Positions 8,413 through 16,221 of a DNA stretch of 39,185 nt are shown piece by piece. The notes beneath the pieces were generated by a model. That model did not search any database. It saw nothing but the letters and a program-made list of their open reading frames with translations, and had not been told where the DNA came from. The first letter of the stretch is position 1. Each line of letters starts with the position of its first letter. The translations under genes were made by a program, and so were the position numbers. This DNA is from Azonexus sp. GTDB lineage: Bacteria; Pseudomonadota; Gammaproteobacteria; Burkholderiales; Rhodocyclaceae. Where the stretch lies: contig JAUYEI010000119.1 in NCBI GenBank assembly GCA_030691385.1, forward strand, positions 1-39,185, in the 5' to 3' direction.

Positions 8413-10281
8413 ATGAAATCAACCCGGTTCAATCCCCGCCAGACCTTCATTGCAGCGCTGGTCGCCGCTACTTTCTGCTCGCCGGCGATGGCAGCCAAGA
8501 CGGTGAGTTGGGAGGATATTCTCAACGATGACAAGACCACCGGCGACGTGCTGTCCTACGGTCTCGGATTGAAAGCCCAGCGTTTCAGCCCGCTGGCCAA
8601 GATCAACACCAAGAACGTCGAGCACTTGGTGCCGGCCTGGAGCTTCTCCTTCGGCGGCGAAAAGCAGCGCGGACAGGAAGCGCAGGCGCTGGTACACGAC
8701 GGCGTGATCTACGTCACCGCCTCGTACTCGCGCATCTTCGCCATCGATGCCCGCACCGGCAAGCGCCTGTGGGAATATGAAGCCCGCCTGCCCGACGACA
8801 TCCGCCCGTGCTGCGACGTGGTCAACCGCGGTGCCGCCATCTACGGCGACAAGGTCTATTTCGGCACCCTCGACGCGGCCATCGTCGCCCTCGACAAGAA
8901 CACCGGCAAGGTCGTCTGGCGCAAGAAGTTCGGCGACCACAAGATCGGCTACACGATGACCGGCGCGCCGTTTGTCGTGAAAGATCAGAAGAGCGGCAAG
9001 GTGCTGCTGGTGCATGGCTCCTCGGGTGACGAGTTCGGCGTCGTCGGCTACCTGTTTGCCCGCGATCCGGAGACCGGCGAGGAAGTCTGGGCGCGGCCGA
9101 TGGTCGAAGGCCACATGGGCCGCCTGAACGGCAAGGAATCGACGCCGACCGGCGATAAGAACGCCCCGTCCTGGCCGCGCGACAAGGACGGCAAGCTGGT
9201 CGATGCCTGGAACCACGGCGGCGGCGCCCCGTGGCAGACGGCCAGCTACGACGTGGACAAGAACGTGGTGGTCATCGGCACCGGCAATCCGGCACCGTGG
9301 AACACCTGGCACCGGACCAAGGAAGGCGACGATCCGCGCAACTGGGACAGCCTGTTCACCTCCGGCCAGGCCTATGTCGAGGCCAACACCGGCGAGCTCA
9401 AGGGCTTCTTCCAGCACACCCCGAACGACGCCTGGGACTTCTCCGGCAACAACTCGGTGGTCCTCTTCGAGTACAAGGATCCGAAGACCGGCAAGCAGGT
9501 CAAGGCTTCGGCCCACGCCGACCGCAACGGTTTCTTCTTCGTCACCGACCGCGAAAAACTGGCGACCGGCGCCGGCTACCCGAACAAGCCGACCTCGCTG
9601 ATCGGCGCCTGGCCTTTCGTCGATGGCATCACCTGGGCTTCCGGCTTCGACCTGAAGACCGGCAAGCCGATCGAGAAGGACAACCGGCCGCCGAAGGTCA
9701 AGGACGGTGCCGAGAAGGGCGATTCGATCTTCGTCTCGCCACCCTTCCTCGGCGGTACCAACTGGATGCCGATGAGCTACAGCCCGCAGACCGAACTGTT
9801 CTACATCCCCGCCAACCACTGGGCGATGGACTACTGGACCGAAAAGCTGACCTACAAGGCCGGTTCCGCCTACCTCGGCCAGGGCTTCCGCATCAAGCGC
9901 CTGTTCGACGACCACGTCGGCATCCTGCGCGCCATCGATCCGAAGACCGGCAAGATCGTCTGGGAGCACAAGGAAAAATTCCCGCTCTGGGCCGGCACCA
10001 TGACCACGGCTGGCGGCCTGTTGTTTACCGGCACTTCGGACGGCTACGTCAAGGCCTTCGACGCCAGGAACGGCAAGGAGCTGTGGAAGTTCCAGACCGG
10101 CTCCGGCGTGGTTTCCGTGCCGATCACCTGGGAAATGGACGGCGAGCAGTTTGTCAGCATGCAGTCCGGCTACGGCGGCGCCGTACCGCTGTGGGGCGGC
10201 GACATGGCCGACCTGACCAAGCAGGTGACGCAGGGTGGCTCGGTGTGGGTATTCAAGCTGCCGAAATCGTTGAAGAACTGA
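8413..10281 (+). CDS. PQQ-dependent alcohol dehydrogenase, Ca-type active site (PedE/ExaA-like)
   Basis: 622-residue quinoprotein. The signal peptide ends around CSPAMAA. Eight-bladed propeller features include repeated tryptophan-docking motifs (TGKRLWEYE, TGKVVWR, TGKIVWEH, NGKELWKF), the adjacent-cysteine disulfide Cys133-Cys134, metal-ligand candidates Glu207 and Asn292, and the catalytic motif WDFSG with Asp342. The residue two after the catalytic Asp is Ser344, not Asp, which marks a Ca-dependent enzyme in the PedE/MxaF class by established family rules. The segment before it (residues 297-315) lacks the usual RPGDN and is several residues longer than in the second dehydrogenase here. 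It heads a likely operon with a pentapeptide protein and a PedF-like cytochrome. Confidence 0.95.
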   Translation: MKSTRFNPRQTFIAALVAATFCSPAMAAKTVSWEDILNDDKTTGDVLSYGLGLKAQRFSPLAKINTKNVEHLVPAWSFSFGGEKQRGQEAQALVHDGVIYVTASYSRIFAIDARTGKRLWEYEARLPDDIRPCCDVVNRGAAIYGDKVYFGTLDAAIVALDKNTGKVVWRKKFGDHKIGYTMTGAPFVVKDQKSGKVLLVHGSSGDEFGVVGYLFARDPETGEEVWARPMVEGHMGRLNGKESTPTGDKNAPSWPRDKDGKLVDAWNHGGGAPWQTASYDVDKNVVVIGTGNPAPWNTWHRTKEGDDPRNWDSLFTSGQAYVEANTGELKGFFQHTPNDAWDFSGNNSVVLFEYKDPKTGKQVKASAHADRNGFFFVTDREKLATGAGYPNKPTSLIGAWPFVDGITWASGFDLKTGKPIEKDNRPPKVKDGAEKGDSIFVSPPFLGGTNWMPMSYSPQTELFYIPANHWAMDYWTEKLTYKAGSAYLGQGFRIKRLFDDHVGILRAIDPKTGKIVWEHKEKFPLWAGTMTTAGGLLFTGTSDGYVKAFDARNGKELWKFQTGSGVVSVPITWEMDGEQFVSMQSGYGGAVPLWGGDMADLTKQVTQGGSVWVFKLPKSLKN

Positions 10282-10421
10282 GCGAGCGTTTCAACCGTTC
10301 CCGCCGCAGGCCGGATTCCCCCGGCCTGCGGATTGCCCGCCAGCGAGGCTGGGTCAGCGCTGCATGGACGCTGGCTCAGCCTGGGAATGATTTGGATCGA
10401 AGCATATTGCAAGCGACGACA

Positions 10422-10988
10422 ATGCCCGGATATTTCATTTTTGCCCTTTTTTTCGGGTCGACCGTAGCAATGGCCGCCGAACCCTTTGAACCGCTGGTCA
10501 TCAACGGTTGCGGCATCTGGCCGCATACCCGCTGCCCGGGGGCCGACCTGCGCCACGCCAATCTGGCCGGGCAGAATCTGGCGGGCGCGGATTTTACAGG
10601 GGCGCAACTGGCCCGAGCCGACCTGCGCGGCGCCAATCTGGCTGGGGCCAGCCTTGATGGGGCCGATCTGACGGCCGCCAAACTCAACAAGGTCAGCGCC
10701 CCGACCGCGACCTTTCGTGGCGCCAAAATGGTCGGCGCCGATCTCGAATTCGCTCGCCTGTTTCGTGCCGATTTCACCAATGCCGACCTGACCGGCGCCA
10801 ACCTCGAGGCGGCCAGGGCCAATTTCGCCTGGTTCATCGGCGCCCGGCTCAACAACGCCAATCTGCAGGAGACCAAATTCTTCACCGTCAACTTCCGTAA
10901 CGCCGATCTGAGCGGCATCTTCCGTCGCTTCGCGGTGTTCCAGGATGCCGATTTCGCGGGCTGCACCAATTGCCCGACCGACTGGTGA
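10422..10988 (+). CDS. Exported pentapeptide-repeat protein
   Basis: 188 residues. A hydrophobic signal peptide ends at AMA-AEP (about residue 19). The body, about 41-180, is a run of A(D/N)L-type five-residue repeats (ADLRHANLAG, GADLTGANL), which fold as a right-handed beta-helix. Cys30, Cys38, Cys181 and Cys184 flank the helix and may form disulfides. It lies 140 bp after the PQQ dehydrogenase and overlaps the next cytochrome gene (TGATG). From memory, a pentapeptide protein also sits beside PedE in Pseudomonas putida; its function is unknown. The signal peptide is encoded almost entirely by a copy of the dispersed repeat. No strong ribosome-binding site is seen; Met17 is an alternative start that would lose the signal. 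Confidence 0.85.
   Translation: MPGYFIFALFFGSTVAMAAEPFEPLVINGCGIWPHTRCPGADLRHANLAGQNLAGADFTGAQLARADLRGANLAGASLDGADLTAAKLNKVSAPTATFRGAKMVGADLEFARLFRADFTNADLTGANLEAARANFAWFIGARLNNANLQETKFFTVNFRNADLSGIFRRFAVFQDADFAGCTNCPTDW
10433..10472 (-). repeat. Dispersed ~40-bp repeat, copy 2, inverted, inside a signal-peptide coding region
   Basis: Read on the minus strand it gives TTGCTACGGTCGACCCG, then an A-tract, AGGGC and AAAAATGAAA. This is the TTGCTACGGTC variant also seen near 28623 and 33258. It overlaps codons 4-17 of the pentapeptide-repeat gene. Confidence 0.8.
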
Positions 10989-11455
10989 TGGCCATGAAAA
11001 AACTGCTCGTCACCCTATTCACCGTACTTTTCGCATCGCTGGCCGTAGCCAACGAAGTTGCCATCGCCCCCACCGTCTCGCCGGACGGCCTGCCGCCGCT
11101 CGGCAACACCTGGCTGGCCGAAAACCCCTACCGCGGCAACCCGGTTGCCATCACTACCGGCCAGCTAGCCTACAACCAGGCTTGCGCCCGTTGCCATGGC
11201 GCCGATGCCAGCACCAACGCCGCCCCGGCGCCGGATCTCCGGCTGCTCAACCGCTTCTGCAAACGGATCAGCGACGCCGAACTGAACGCGGCCTGCCTGC
11301 GCGACAACGACGCCTGGTTCGCCAAGACGGTGCGCAAGGGCAAGATCATCGTCGGCGTCACCCACATGCCGCCGTGGGAAGGCGTGTTGAAGCAGGAACT
11401 GGCCTGGGCCATCCAGGTCTTCATCGAGTCGCGGGTGACTGGCCGGCGGGAGTGA
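10988..11455 (+). CDS. pedF: PedF-like cytochrome c550, electron acceptor of the PQQ dehydrogenase
   Basis: 155 residues (153 from the second ATG at 10994). The signal peptide MKKLLVTLF... is cleaved near AVA-NE. The mature protein shows the PedF/ExaB family block GLPPLGNTWLAENPYRGN, one CARCHG haem site and a distal Met in THMPPW. Two further cysteines (in RFCKR and AACLR) probably form a disulfide. In pseudomonads this cytochrome takes electrons from the PQQ ethanol dehydrogenase (established for ExaB). The start overlaps the preceding stop as TGATG, so it is likely cotranscribed with the pentapeptide protein. Confidence 0.9.
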   Translation: MAMKKLLVTLFTVLFASLAVANEVAIAPTVSPDGLPPLGNTWLAENPYRGNPVAITTGQLAYNQACARCHGADASTNAAPAPDLRLLNRFCKRISDAELNAACLRDNDAWFAKTVRKGKIIVGVTHMPPWEGVLKQELAWAIQVFIESRVTGRRE

Positions 11456-11470
11456 GACCCCAGGTTCCTC

Positions 11471-12742
11471 TCAGTAACCGAACTTCGCGGCGCCGATGAT
11501 TTCCTTTTGCCGGTCGAAACAGCTGGTCAGACGCTTGCGCAGCGTGTCCGGCACATCCTGCAGCTTGGCGTGCAGCCACCACTGGCCGTAAACAATGCCG
11601 GCGATTTCCTTGATGATCGCGCTGGCCTGATCGGCCGAAAGATCGAAATGGGCTGCCGACTGGACCGTCAGTTCCAGGCTGGATTCCTGTGTTGTCCCGT
11701 CGATGGACAGCATCTGGTAGCCGAGATGGGTCAGTTGCGGCACGACGTCGAAGGCCGGCGACAAGACGTAACGATCCCTTCCTGCCCAAAGCATGCCGTG
11801 GTTTTTCAGGTGGTCGTCGGTGTTGTCGATGAGCAGGTTGAAAATCAGGCGCCGAAAGAGTTCCTTGAGGTCGGCGCCTGGCCGCAAGCTCAGGCGGCGG
11901 ATGACGCGGGCAAATTCGACGTAGCTGCCGGCGCTCGATTCATAGGGAATATCAAGCAGGGCGCTGGCTGACAGGTAGTGCAGGCGCTGCTGAGCACGCT
12001 CGCCAAGGCGGTCGAAACGCCGCGACAGAAAGGCGTTTTCGCTGCGCCCGACCGGCAGGGTCATGAATTGCGGGACCTGGATGCCACAGCGCAGGGCGAG
12101 GCCGAGCGCGGTGGCTTCGAGGACCTGAACATCGAGCGGATCGCCGGCGGCGGGAAACTTGGCCAGCCACAAGGCGTCATCGTGCATGAACGACGCCTTG
12201 GGGCGGGCGCCGCCCAGACTGCCGCCGCGCAGCAGCAGGCGCTTGAGCGGCGGCGGGATGTCCATGTCGTATTGCAGGCGGCGCACGGCATCGGCCAGTT
12301 GGCTCAGTTGTGGATACTCGTCGTGCGGCAGTTCGGCCGGCGGCGGCATGTCGCGGCTTGCGGAAAAAACCATGGCGCCGACGCGATCCGCGTTGGTCAG
12401 CAACAGTTGTTCGCGTTCGCTCGGCAGGCGCCCAGCCAGTTCGTTGGCGAGAACCCGCAGTCCCCAGGCGCCGGGCAGGGCGTCCTTGATGCTCAGCGGC
12501 AGGGCGCCACCGTCGCGCAGCAGATGCGCCGGCAGGCGGAAGGTGTCGCGTTGCAAGGGCAGGTGCAGCGGATTCAGCGCCAGCGCAGCAGGGCGTTCGA
12601 GGTAGCCCAGGCCGTAAGCCAGATGGCCGCTTTCCTGCAGATTGTTGCGGTCGAGCTTGAGCAAGGCGGCCGTCGTCGGCGCTTCTTCCCCCGGCAGGTA
12701 GAGGCCGACGTACAGCGCGCTTTCAGAAATCCCGTTCGTCAT
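11471..12742 (-). CDS. hipA: HipA-family serine/threonine kinase toxin
   Basis: 423 residues, close to E. coli HipA (440). The N-terminal subdomain is followed by the Ser-loop GGSLGGARPKA (173-183), the ATP-binding Lys region LWLAKFP, the catalytic loop IDNTDDHLKNHG with Asp309 and Asn314, and the metal-binding Asp332 in LSPAFDVVP. All catalytic positions are intact. HipA kinases phosphorylate glutamyl-tRNA synthetase or a related target to stop growth; the substrate here is unknown. It overlaps the upstream antitoxin gene by 20 bp and converges on pedF. Confidence 0.93.
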   Translation of the reverse strand: MTNGISESALYVGLYLPGEEAPTTAALLKLDRNNLQESGHLAYGLGYLERPAALALNPLHLPLQRDTFRLPAHLLRDGGALPLSIKDALPGAWGLRVLANELAGRLPSEREQLLLTNADRVGAMVFSASRDMPPPAELPHDEYPQLSQLADAVRRLQYDMDIPPPLKRLLLRGGSLGGARPKASFMHDDALWLAKFPAAGDPLDVQVLEATALGLALRCGIQVPQFMTLPVGRSENAFLSRRFDRLGERAQQRLHYLSASALLDIPYESSAGSYVEFARVIRRLSLRPGADLKELFRRLIFNLLIDNTDDHLKNHGMLWAGRDRYVLSPAFDVVPQLTHLGYQMLSIDGTTQESSLELTVQSAAHFDLSADQASAIIKEIAGIVYGQWWLHAKLQDVPDTLRKRLTSCFDRQKEIIGAAKFGY

Positions 12743-13061
12743 CGCCGACTCCTTTCACGACCGGGCGTGCGCGCTGGCTACGCTTCTTGCCGAGCATGCC
12801 GATGTCGAGCGGACTGAGTTGCTCGATGTCCGCCAGGCGCCCGAACAACCACAGGGCATGGGCCAGCAAACCCAGGCTGACCGTCGGCTTGCCGCTTTCC
12901 AGCGCGCGATAGGTGGTCGGCGAACAGAGCAGGCGTTCGGCGGCCTGTTCCAGCGTCATGTTCTGGGCAAGACGCCGGGCGCGCAGACGCAGGCCCAGGT
13001 TCTTCAACATCGCGAGCGATTCGGGCGGAAGGGCGATGATACTGTTCGTTGAGCGCGGCAT
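12723..13061 (-). CDS. hipB: HipB-like XRE antitoxin
   Basis: 112 residues with a Cro/CI-type helix-turn-helix (about 24-75: LRARRLAQNMTLEQAAERL, SPTTYRALESGK, GLLAHALWLFG). The basic C-terminal tail may contact HipA. It overlaps hipA by 20 bp, the typical antitoxin-first order. A 15-bp-arm inverted repeat starts 5 bp upstream of the ATG, fitting autorepression. No clear Shine-Dalgarno precedes the start at 13061; Met18 is an alternative. Confidence 0.9.
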   Translation of the reverse strand: MPRSTNSIIALPPESLAMLKNLGLRLRARRLAQNMTLEQAAERLLCSPTTYRALESGKPTVSLGLLAHALWLFGRLADIEQLSPLDIGMLGKKRSQRARPVVKGVGDDERDF

Positions 13062-13066
13062 GGTTA

Positions 13067-13103
13067 ATAAACTATCGGTTAAGTCTTGTAACGGTTAGTT
13101 TAT
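13067..13103. promoter_or_regulatory. Candidate HipB operator (inverted repeat)
   Basis: ATAAACTATCGGTTA (13067-13081) and the reverse complement of 13089-13103 (ATAAACTAACCGTTA) match at 13 of 15 positions, separated by 7 bp. The site lies immediately upstream of hipB and is AT-rich against the local background, as expected for promoter plus autoregulatory operator. Confidence 0.65.
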
Positions 13104-13136
13104 CAGTGATTTCAGGTTTGTATGCCCAGCTCGATG

Positions 13137-13177
13137 CATTCCCACGGTCAACCGGAAATTTTGGCCAAAAATGAAAA
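13137..13177 (+). repeat. Dispersed ~40-bp repeat, copy 3
   Basis: Carries CATTCCCACGGTCAACCGG followed by AAATTTTGGCCAAAAATGAA. The TTTTGGCCAAAA part is itself a 12-bp palindrome. It abuts the terminator of the Ln-type dehydrogenase. Confidence 0.85.
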
Positions 13178-13209
13178 ACGGCGCGAAGGCCGAAGCCGTC
13201 GCGCCGTTT
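13174..13209 (-). terminator. Intrinsic terminator of the Ln-type dehydrogenase gene
   Basis: AAACGGCGCGA (13176-13186) pairs with TCGCGCCGTTT (13199-13209), with an inner GGC-CGAA-GCC. On the minus strand it is followed by Ts (GTTTTTCAT). A second hairpin, CGGGCG/CGCCCG, lies just before it near 13215-13232. Confidence 0.75.
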
Positions 13210-13244
13210 CAATCGGGCGCCGGAGCGCCCGAAAAAACCTCAAA

Positions 13245-15029
13245 TCACCCCTTGTGCAGCTTGAACACCCACACCGAACCGCCCTGTTCGAGGAAGTTCA
13301 CGCGCTTGGCCACGTCGCCGCCCCACAGCGGCACGGCGCCGCCCCAGCCGGTCGTCACGGCGATCATCTGCTCGCCATCCTGTTCCCAGCTGACCGGCGG
13401 TGCAACGATGCCGGTACCGGTCTGGAAGGACCACAGTTCCTTGCCGGTCTTGGCGTCAACACCCTTCAGGAAGCCTTCCGGGGTGCCGTAGAAAATCAGG
13501 CCGCCAGCCGTGGTCAGGACGCCACCCCACAACGGAGCGTAGTTCTTGTTTTCCCAGACGATCTTGCCGGTGGCCGGATCGAGGGCGCGCAGCACGCCGA
13601 TATGGTCGTCGTGGATGGCCTTGATGGTGAAGCCGGCGCCGAGGTAAGCCGCACCCTTCTTGTAGGAAACCGGCTCGTTCCAGATGTCCATCGACCACTC
13701 GTTGGCCGGCACGTAGAAGAGGCCGGTCTGCGGGCTGTAGGCCATCTGCTGCTGGTTCTTGCCGCCGAGGAAGGACGGGGCCGAGAAGACGACCTTGCCC
13801 TTCTTGCCGTCGGCACCTTGCGCCGGGTCGCCCGGGCGGCCTTCTTCGATGTAGTTCGGACGGCCCGTTTCAAGGTTGTAGCCGGTCGCCCAGGTGATCT
13901 TCTTGACGAAGGGGAAGGCGTTGAGCAGCTTGCCGTTGGTGCGGTCGTTCACGAAGAAGAAACCGTTGCGGTCAGCCTTGCCGCCGGCCTTGACCATCTT
14001 GCCCGTCTTCGGATCCTTGTAGTCGAAGGAGACGAATTCGTTCACGCCGTCAAAGTCCCAGCCGTCGTGCGGGGTGTTTTGATAATGCCAGGCGATCTTG
14101 CCGGTGTCGGCGTCGATGGCCACGGTGGCGGACGAGAACAGATTGTCGCCCGGGCGCAGGTGGCTGTTCCACGGGGCCGGGTTGCCGGTGCCGGCGAAGA
14201 TCAGGTTGGTTTCCGGATCGTAGGTGGCGCCGTTCCAGGTCGCGGCACCGCCGGTTTGCCAGAGGTCGCCGGGCCATGTGGCGTTGAGGGTGCCGGAGAT
14301 GCCGTTGTCGATCTGCTTGCCGTCGGCGTCGTAGCGATAGCCCATGTGGCCTTCAACCGTCGGACGGGTCCATACCAGCTTGCCGGTCAGCGGGTCGCGG
14401 GCGTCGATGCGGCCGACAACGCCGAATTCGCCACCGGAAACGCCGGTAATCAGCTTGCCCTTGGCGATGATCGGGGCGGCGGTCGCCGAGTAGCCAGCGG
14501 CGTAGTCGCCGAGCTTTTCCTTCCAGACGACCTTGCCGGTGTCCTGGTTGAGGGCGACGAGCTGGGCATCGAGCGTCGCGAAGATGACCAGGTCACCGTA
14601 CAGGGCGGCGCCGCGGTTGACCACGTCGCAACACGGCATGATGCCGTCGGGCAGGCGGTGCTCGTACTTCCACAGTTTCTTGCCGGACTTGGCGTCGACC
14701 GCGAACAGGCGGCTGTAGGAGGCGGTGACGAACATCTTGCCGTTGTGGATGACCGGCTGCGATTCCTGGCCGCGCTGCTTCTCGCCGCCGAAGGACATCG
14801 ACCAGGCCGGGACCAGGTTCTTCACCGTCTTGGTGTTGATCTGGGTGGACGGGGTGAAGCGCTGACCCTGGGTGCCGAGGCCGAAGCTGACGACGTCGCC
14901 GGTGGTCTTGGCATCGTTGAGGATGTCGGCGTCGGTGACGCCGGCGCTGGCCGGGCTGCCGGCAAAGGCAGCGGCCGTCAGAAGCGCGAGGGTAAGAGCT
15001 CTCCGCTTGAAGGGGGTATGACTGTGCAT
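13245..15029 (-). CDS. PQQ-dependent alcohol dehydrogenase, lanthanide-type active site (PedH-like)
   Basis: 594 residues. The signal peptide ends near SPASAG. It shares the propeller with the 8413 enzyme: Cys133-Cys134 disulfide, Glu201 in SGGEFGVVG, Asn283 in GTGNPAPW, and RPGDN. The catalytic motif is WDFDG with Asp325. The extra Asp327 is the established diagnostic residue for rare-earth (Ln3+) coordination in XoxF, ExaF and PedH. The start has a strong ribosome-binding site (AAGGAG). A perfect sigma-54 promoter sits at 15171-15185 on this strand. It stands alone, divergent from the SoxYZ relay operon. Substrate range (methanol or longer alcohols) cannot be read from the sequence. Confidence 0.95.
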   Translation of the reverse strand: MHSHTPFKRRALTLALLTAAAFAGSPASAGVTDADILNDAKTTGDVVSFGLGTQGQRFTPSTQINTKTVKNLVPAWSMSFGGEKQRGQESQPVIHNGKMFVTASYSRLFAVDAKSGKKLWKYEHRLPDGIMPCCDVVNRGAALYGDLVIFATLDAQLVALNQDTGKVVWKEKLGDYAAGYSATAAPIIAKGKLITGVSGGEFGVVGRIDARDPLTGKLVWTRPTVEGHMGYRYDADGKQIDNGISGTLNATWPGDLWQTGGAATWNGATYDPETNLIFAGTGNPAPWNSHLRPGDNLFSSATVAIDADTGKIAWHYQNTPHDGWDFDGVNEFVSFDYKDPKTGKMVKAGGKADRNGFFFVNDRTNGKLLNAFPFVKKITWATGYNLETGRPNYIEEGRPGDPAQGADGKKGKVVFSAPSFLGGKNQQQMAYSPQTGLFYVPANEWSMDIWNEPVSYKKGAAYLGAGFTIKAIHDDHIGVLRALDPATGKIVWENKNYAPLWGGVLTTAGGLIFYGTPEGFLKGVDAKTGKELWSFQTGTGIVAPPVSWEQDGEQMIAVTTGWGGAVPLWGGDVAKRVNFLEQGGSVWVFKLHKG

Positions 15030-15170
15030 GGATTGTCTCCTTGATTTTCCGATGGTTCCAACGCGTCAGACCGTGCCGGGCACGGTTTGACTGCCTGGAA
15101 TGACATGCTGGCGAGCCACCTCCATTCCCTGAACCGGCTCGCTGGCAGGGGACACAATCTGCAAGGGCTG

Positions 15171-15185
15171 TGCCAAGCCGGGGCG
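15171..15185 (-). promoter_or_regulatory. Sigma-54 (-24/-12) promoter for the Ln-type dehydrogenase
   Basis: On the minus strand the sequence reads TGGCACAGCCCTTGC, matching TGGCAC-N5-TTGC exactly, with GG and GC 10 bp apart. It lies about 140 bp upstream of the dehydrogenase ATG. Activation would need an NtrC-type enhancer-binding protein, none of which is in the window. Confidence 0.75.
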
Positions 15186-15193
15186 AAATGGCC

Positions 15194-15239
15194 GGCGCTC
15201 CTGTTGGCGGGGCTCAAGCCGGCATTTCGTGGTTTTTTG
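15194..15239. promoter_or_regulatory. Inverted repeat between the two divergent sigma-54 promoters
   Basis: CGAAATGGCCGGC (15194-15206) and GCCGGCATTTCG (15228-15239) are inverted copies with one extra base in the left arm. The site lies between the back-to-back -24/-12 promoters, where an enhancer-binding-protein site would be expected. Role inferred only. Confidence 0.35.
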
Positions 15240-15388
15240 GTGGAGCGGTGCAGTTGGCAAAGGGGCTGTTCCAATTGTCACCATCTGCTCCAAAGTTGCA
15301 CACCCCGGTTGTTCAGGGGGTATGACAGCGCGCGGTGCCACCGCGTCTTTGCCCGCCAGATCAGCGATTCGCCGAAACGGCCCGGTCT

Positions 15389-15403
15389 TGGCACGCGCTT
15401 TGC
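15389..15403 (+). promoter_or_regulatory. Sigma-54 (-24/-12) promoter for the SoxYZ-like relay operon
   Basis: TGGCACGCGCTTTGC matches TGGCAC-N5-TTGC exactly and is preceded by T, as in the consensus. It lies about 48 bp before the start codon at 15451. It is divergent from the promoter at 15171-15185, with about 200 bp between them for shared upstream activator sites. Confidence 0.78.
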
Positions 15404-15450
15404 GAACGGTTCTCGGCAAAGAGCCCACAGGGCAAAAGGAGCGAGACACG

Positions 15451-16221
15451 ATGAAGTACCCTCTGACCATTGCGGCGATTGCCCTGGCGGCGCTGATGCC
15501 CCCGGCCGAAGCTGCCGCCTTGCGCGAGAGCGGCGATCCGCTCGCCTCGGCACGCTGGTCGGAAATGCAGAAAGCCTTCCTGGCCGGGGCGCCCGTGCTC
15601 TTCGATCCGCGCGTCAAGGTTATCGCCCCGTCTACCGCCGAGAATCCCATGCAGGTGCCGGTCACCGTTGACGCCACGGCGTTGCCGGGGGTTGTCGAAG
15701 TCGTCGTCTTCGCCGATTTCAATCCCATCATCCAGGTGCTGCGCTTCTTTCCCGAAAGCGCCCCGGCCTTCCTCGGCTTTCGCGTCAAGCTGCAGCAATC
15801 GACGCCGGTCCGTGCTGCGGCGCGTACGGCCGATGGCGTCTGGCACGTCGGCGGAACCTGGGTGAACACCGTCGGTGGCGGCTGCACGGCACCGTCGGCG
15901 GCCGGCGGCTCGAAGGAATGGCAGCAGCGCCTCAACGAAGTGAGCGGCCGCCAGTGGAGCGAAGGCCCGAACGCCGGTCGCGTCCGCCTGCGCATCGTGC
16001 ATCCCATGGACACCGGCCTGGTCGCCGGCACCCCGGCCTTCTTCCTCGAGGAAATCAATTTCGCCGACGCTGCCGGCCAGCGCCTCATGCGCGTGCAGAC
16101 CTACGAGCCGGTCAGCGAAAACCCGGTGTTCACGCTCAACCGCGGCGTCGCCGACGGTGCGCTCGAAGCCAGCGGCCGCGACAACAACGGCAACGCCTTC
16201 AAGACGAGGATCGCGCAGTGA
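15451..16221 (+). CDS. Quinoprotein dehydrogenase-associated SoxYZ-like carrier protein
   Basis: 256 residues. The signal peptide ends around AEAAA. The N-terminal half is SoxY-like, with a VGGGCTAPSA segment that presents Cys145 as the candidate carrier thiol. The C-terminal half (about 165-256) is SoxZ-like (RVRLRIVHPMDTG, FLEEINFAD). This fused architecture is the one annotated as the quinoprotein-associated SoxYZ-like carrier, whose function is not established. Start at 15451 follows AAAAGGAG. The next gene starts within its stop codon (GTGA), indicating coupling with the metallohydrolase. Confidence 0.88.
   Translation: MKYPLTIAAIALAALMPPAEAAALRESGDPLASARWSEMQKAFLAGAPVLFDPRVKVIAPSTAENPMQVPVTVDATALPGVVEVVVFADFNPIIQVLRFFPESAPAFLGFRVKLQQSTPVRAAARTADGVWHVGGTWVNTVGGGCTAPSAAGGSKEWQQRLNEVSGRQWSEGPNAGRVRLRIVHPMDTGLVAGTPAFFLEEINFADAAGQRLMRVQTYEPVSENPVFTLNRGVADGALEASGRDNNGNAFKTRIAQ

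Noticed and set aside
8419..9969. Long minus-strand open frame (516 codons) opposite the first dehydrogenase
   Set aside because: Shadow frame of a GC-rich gene; no family features, while the plus strand has a complete quinoprotein.
13122..15044. Long plus-strand open frame (640 codons) opposite the second dehydrogenase
   Set aside because: Same reason; the minus strand encodes a complete PQQ dehydrogenase with signal peptide and ribosome-binding site.
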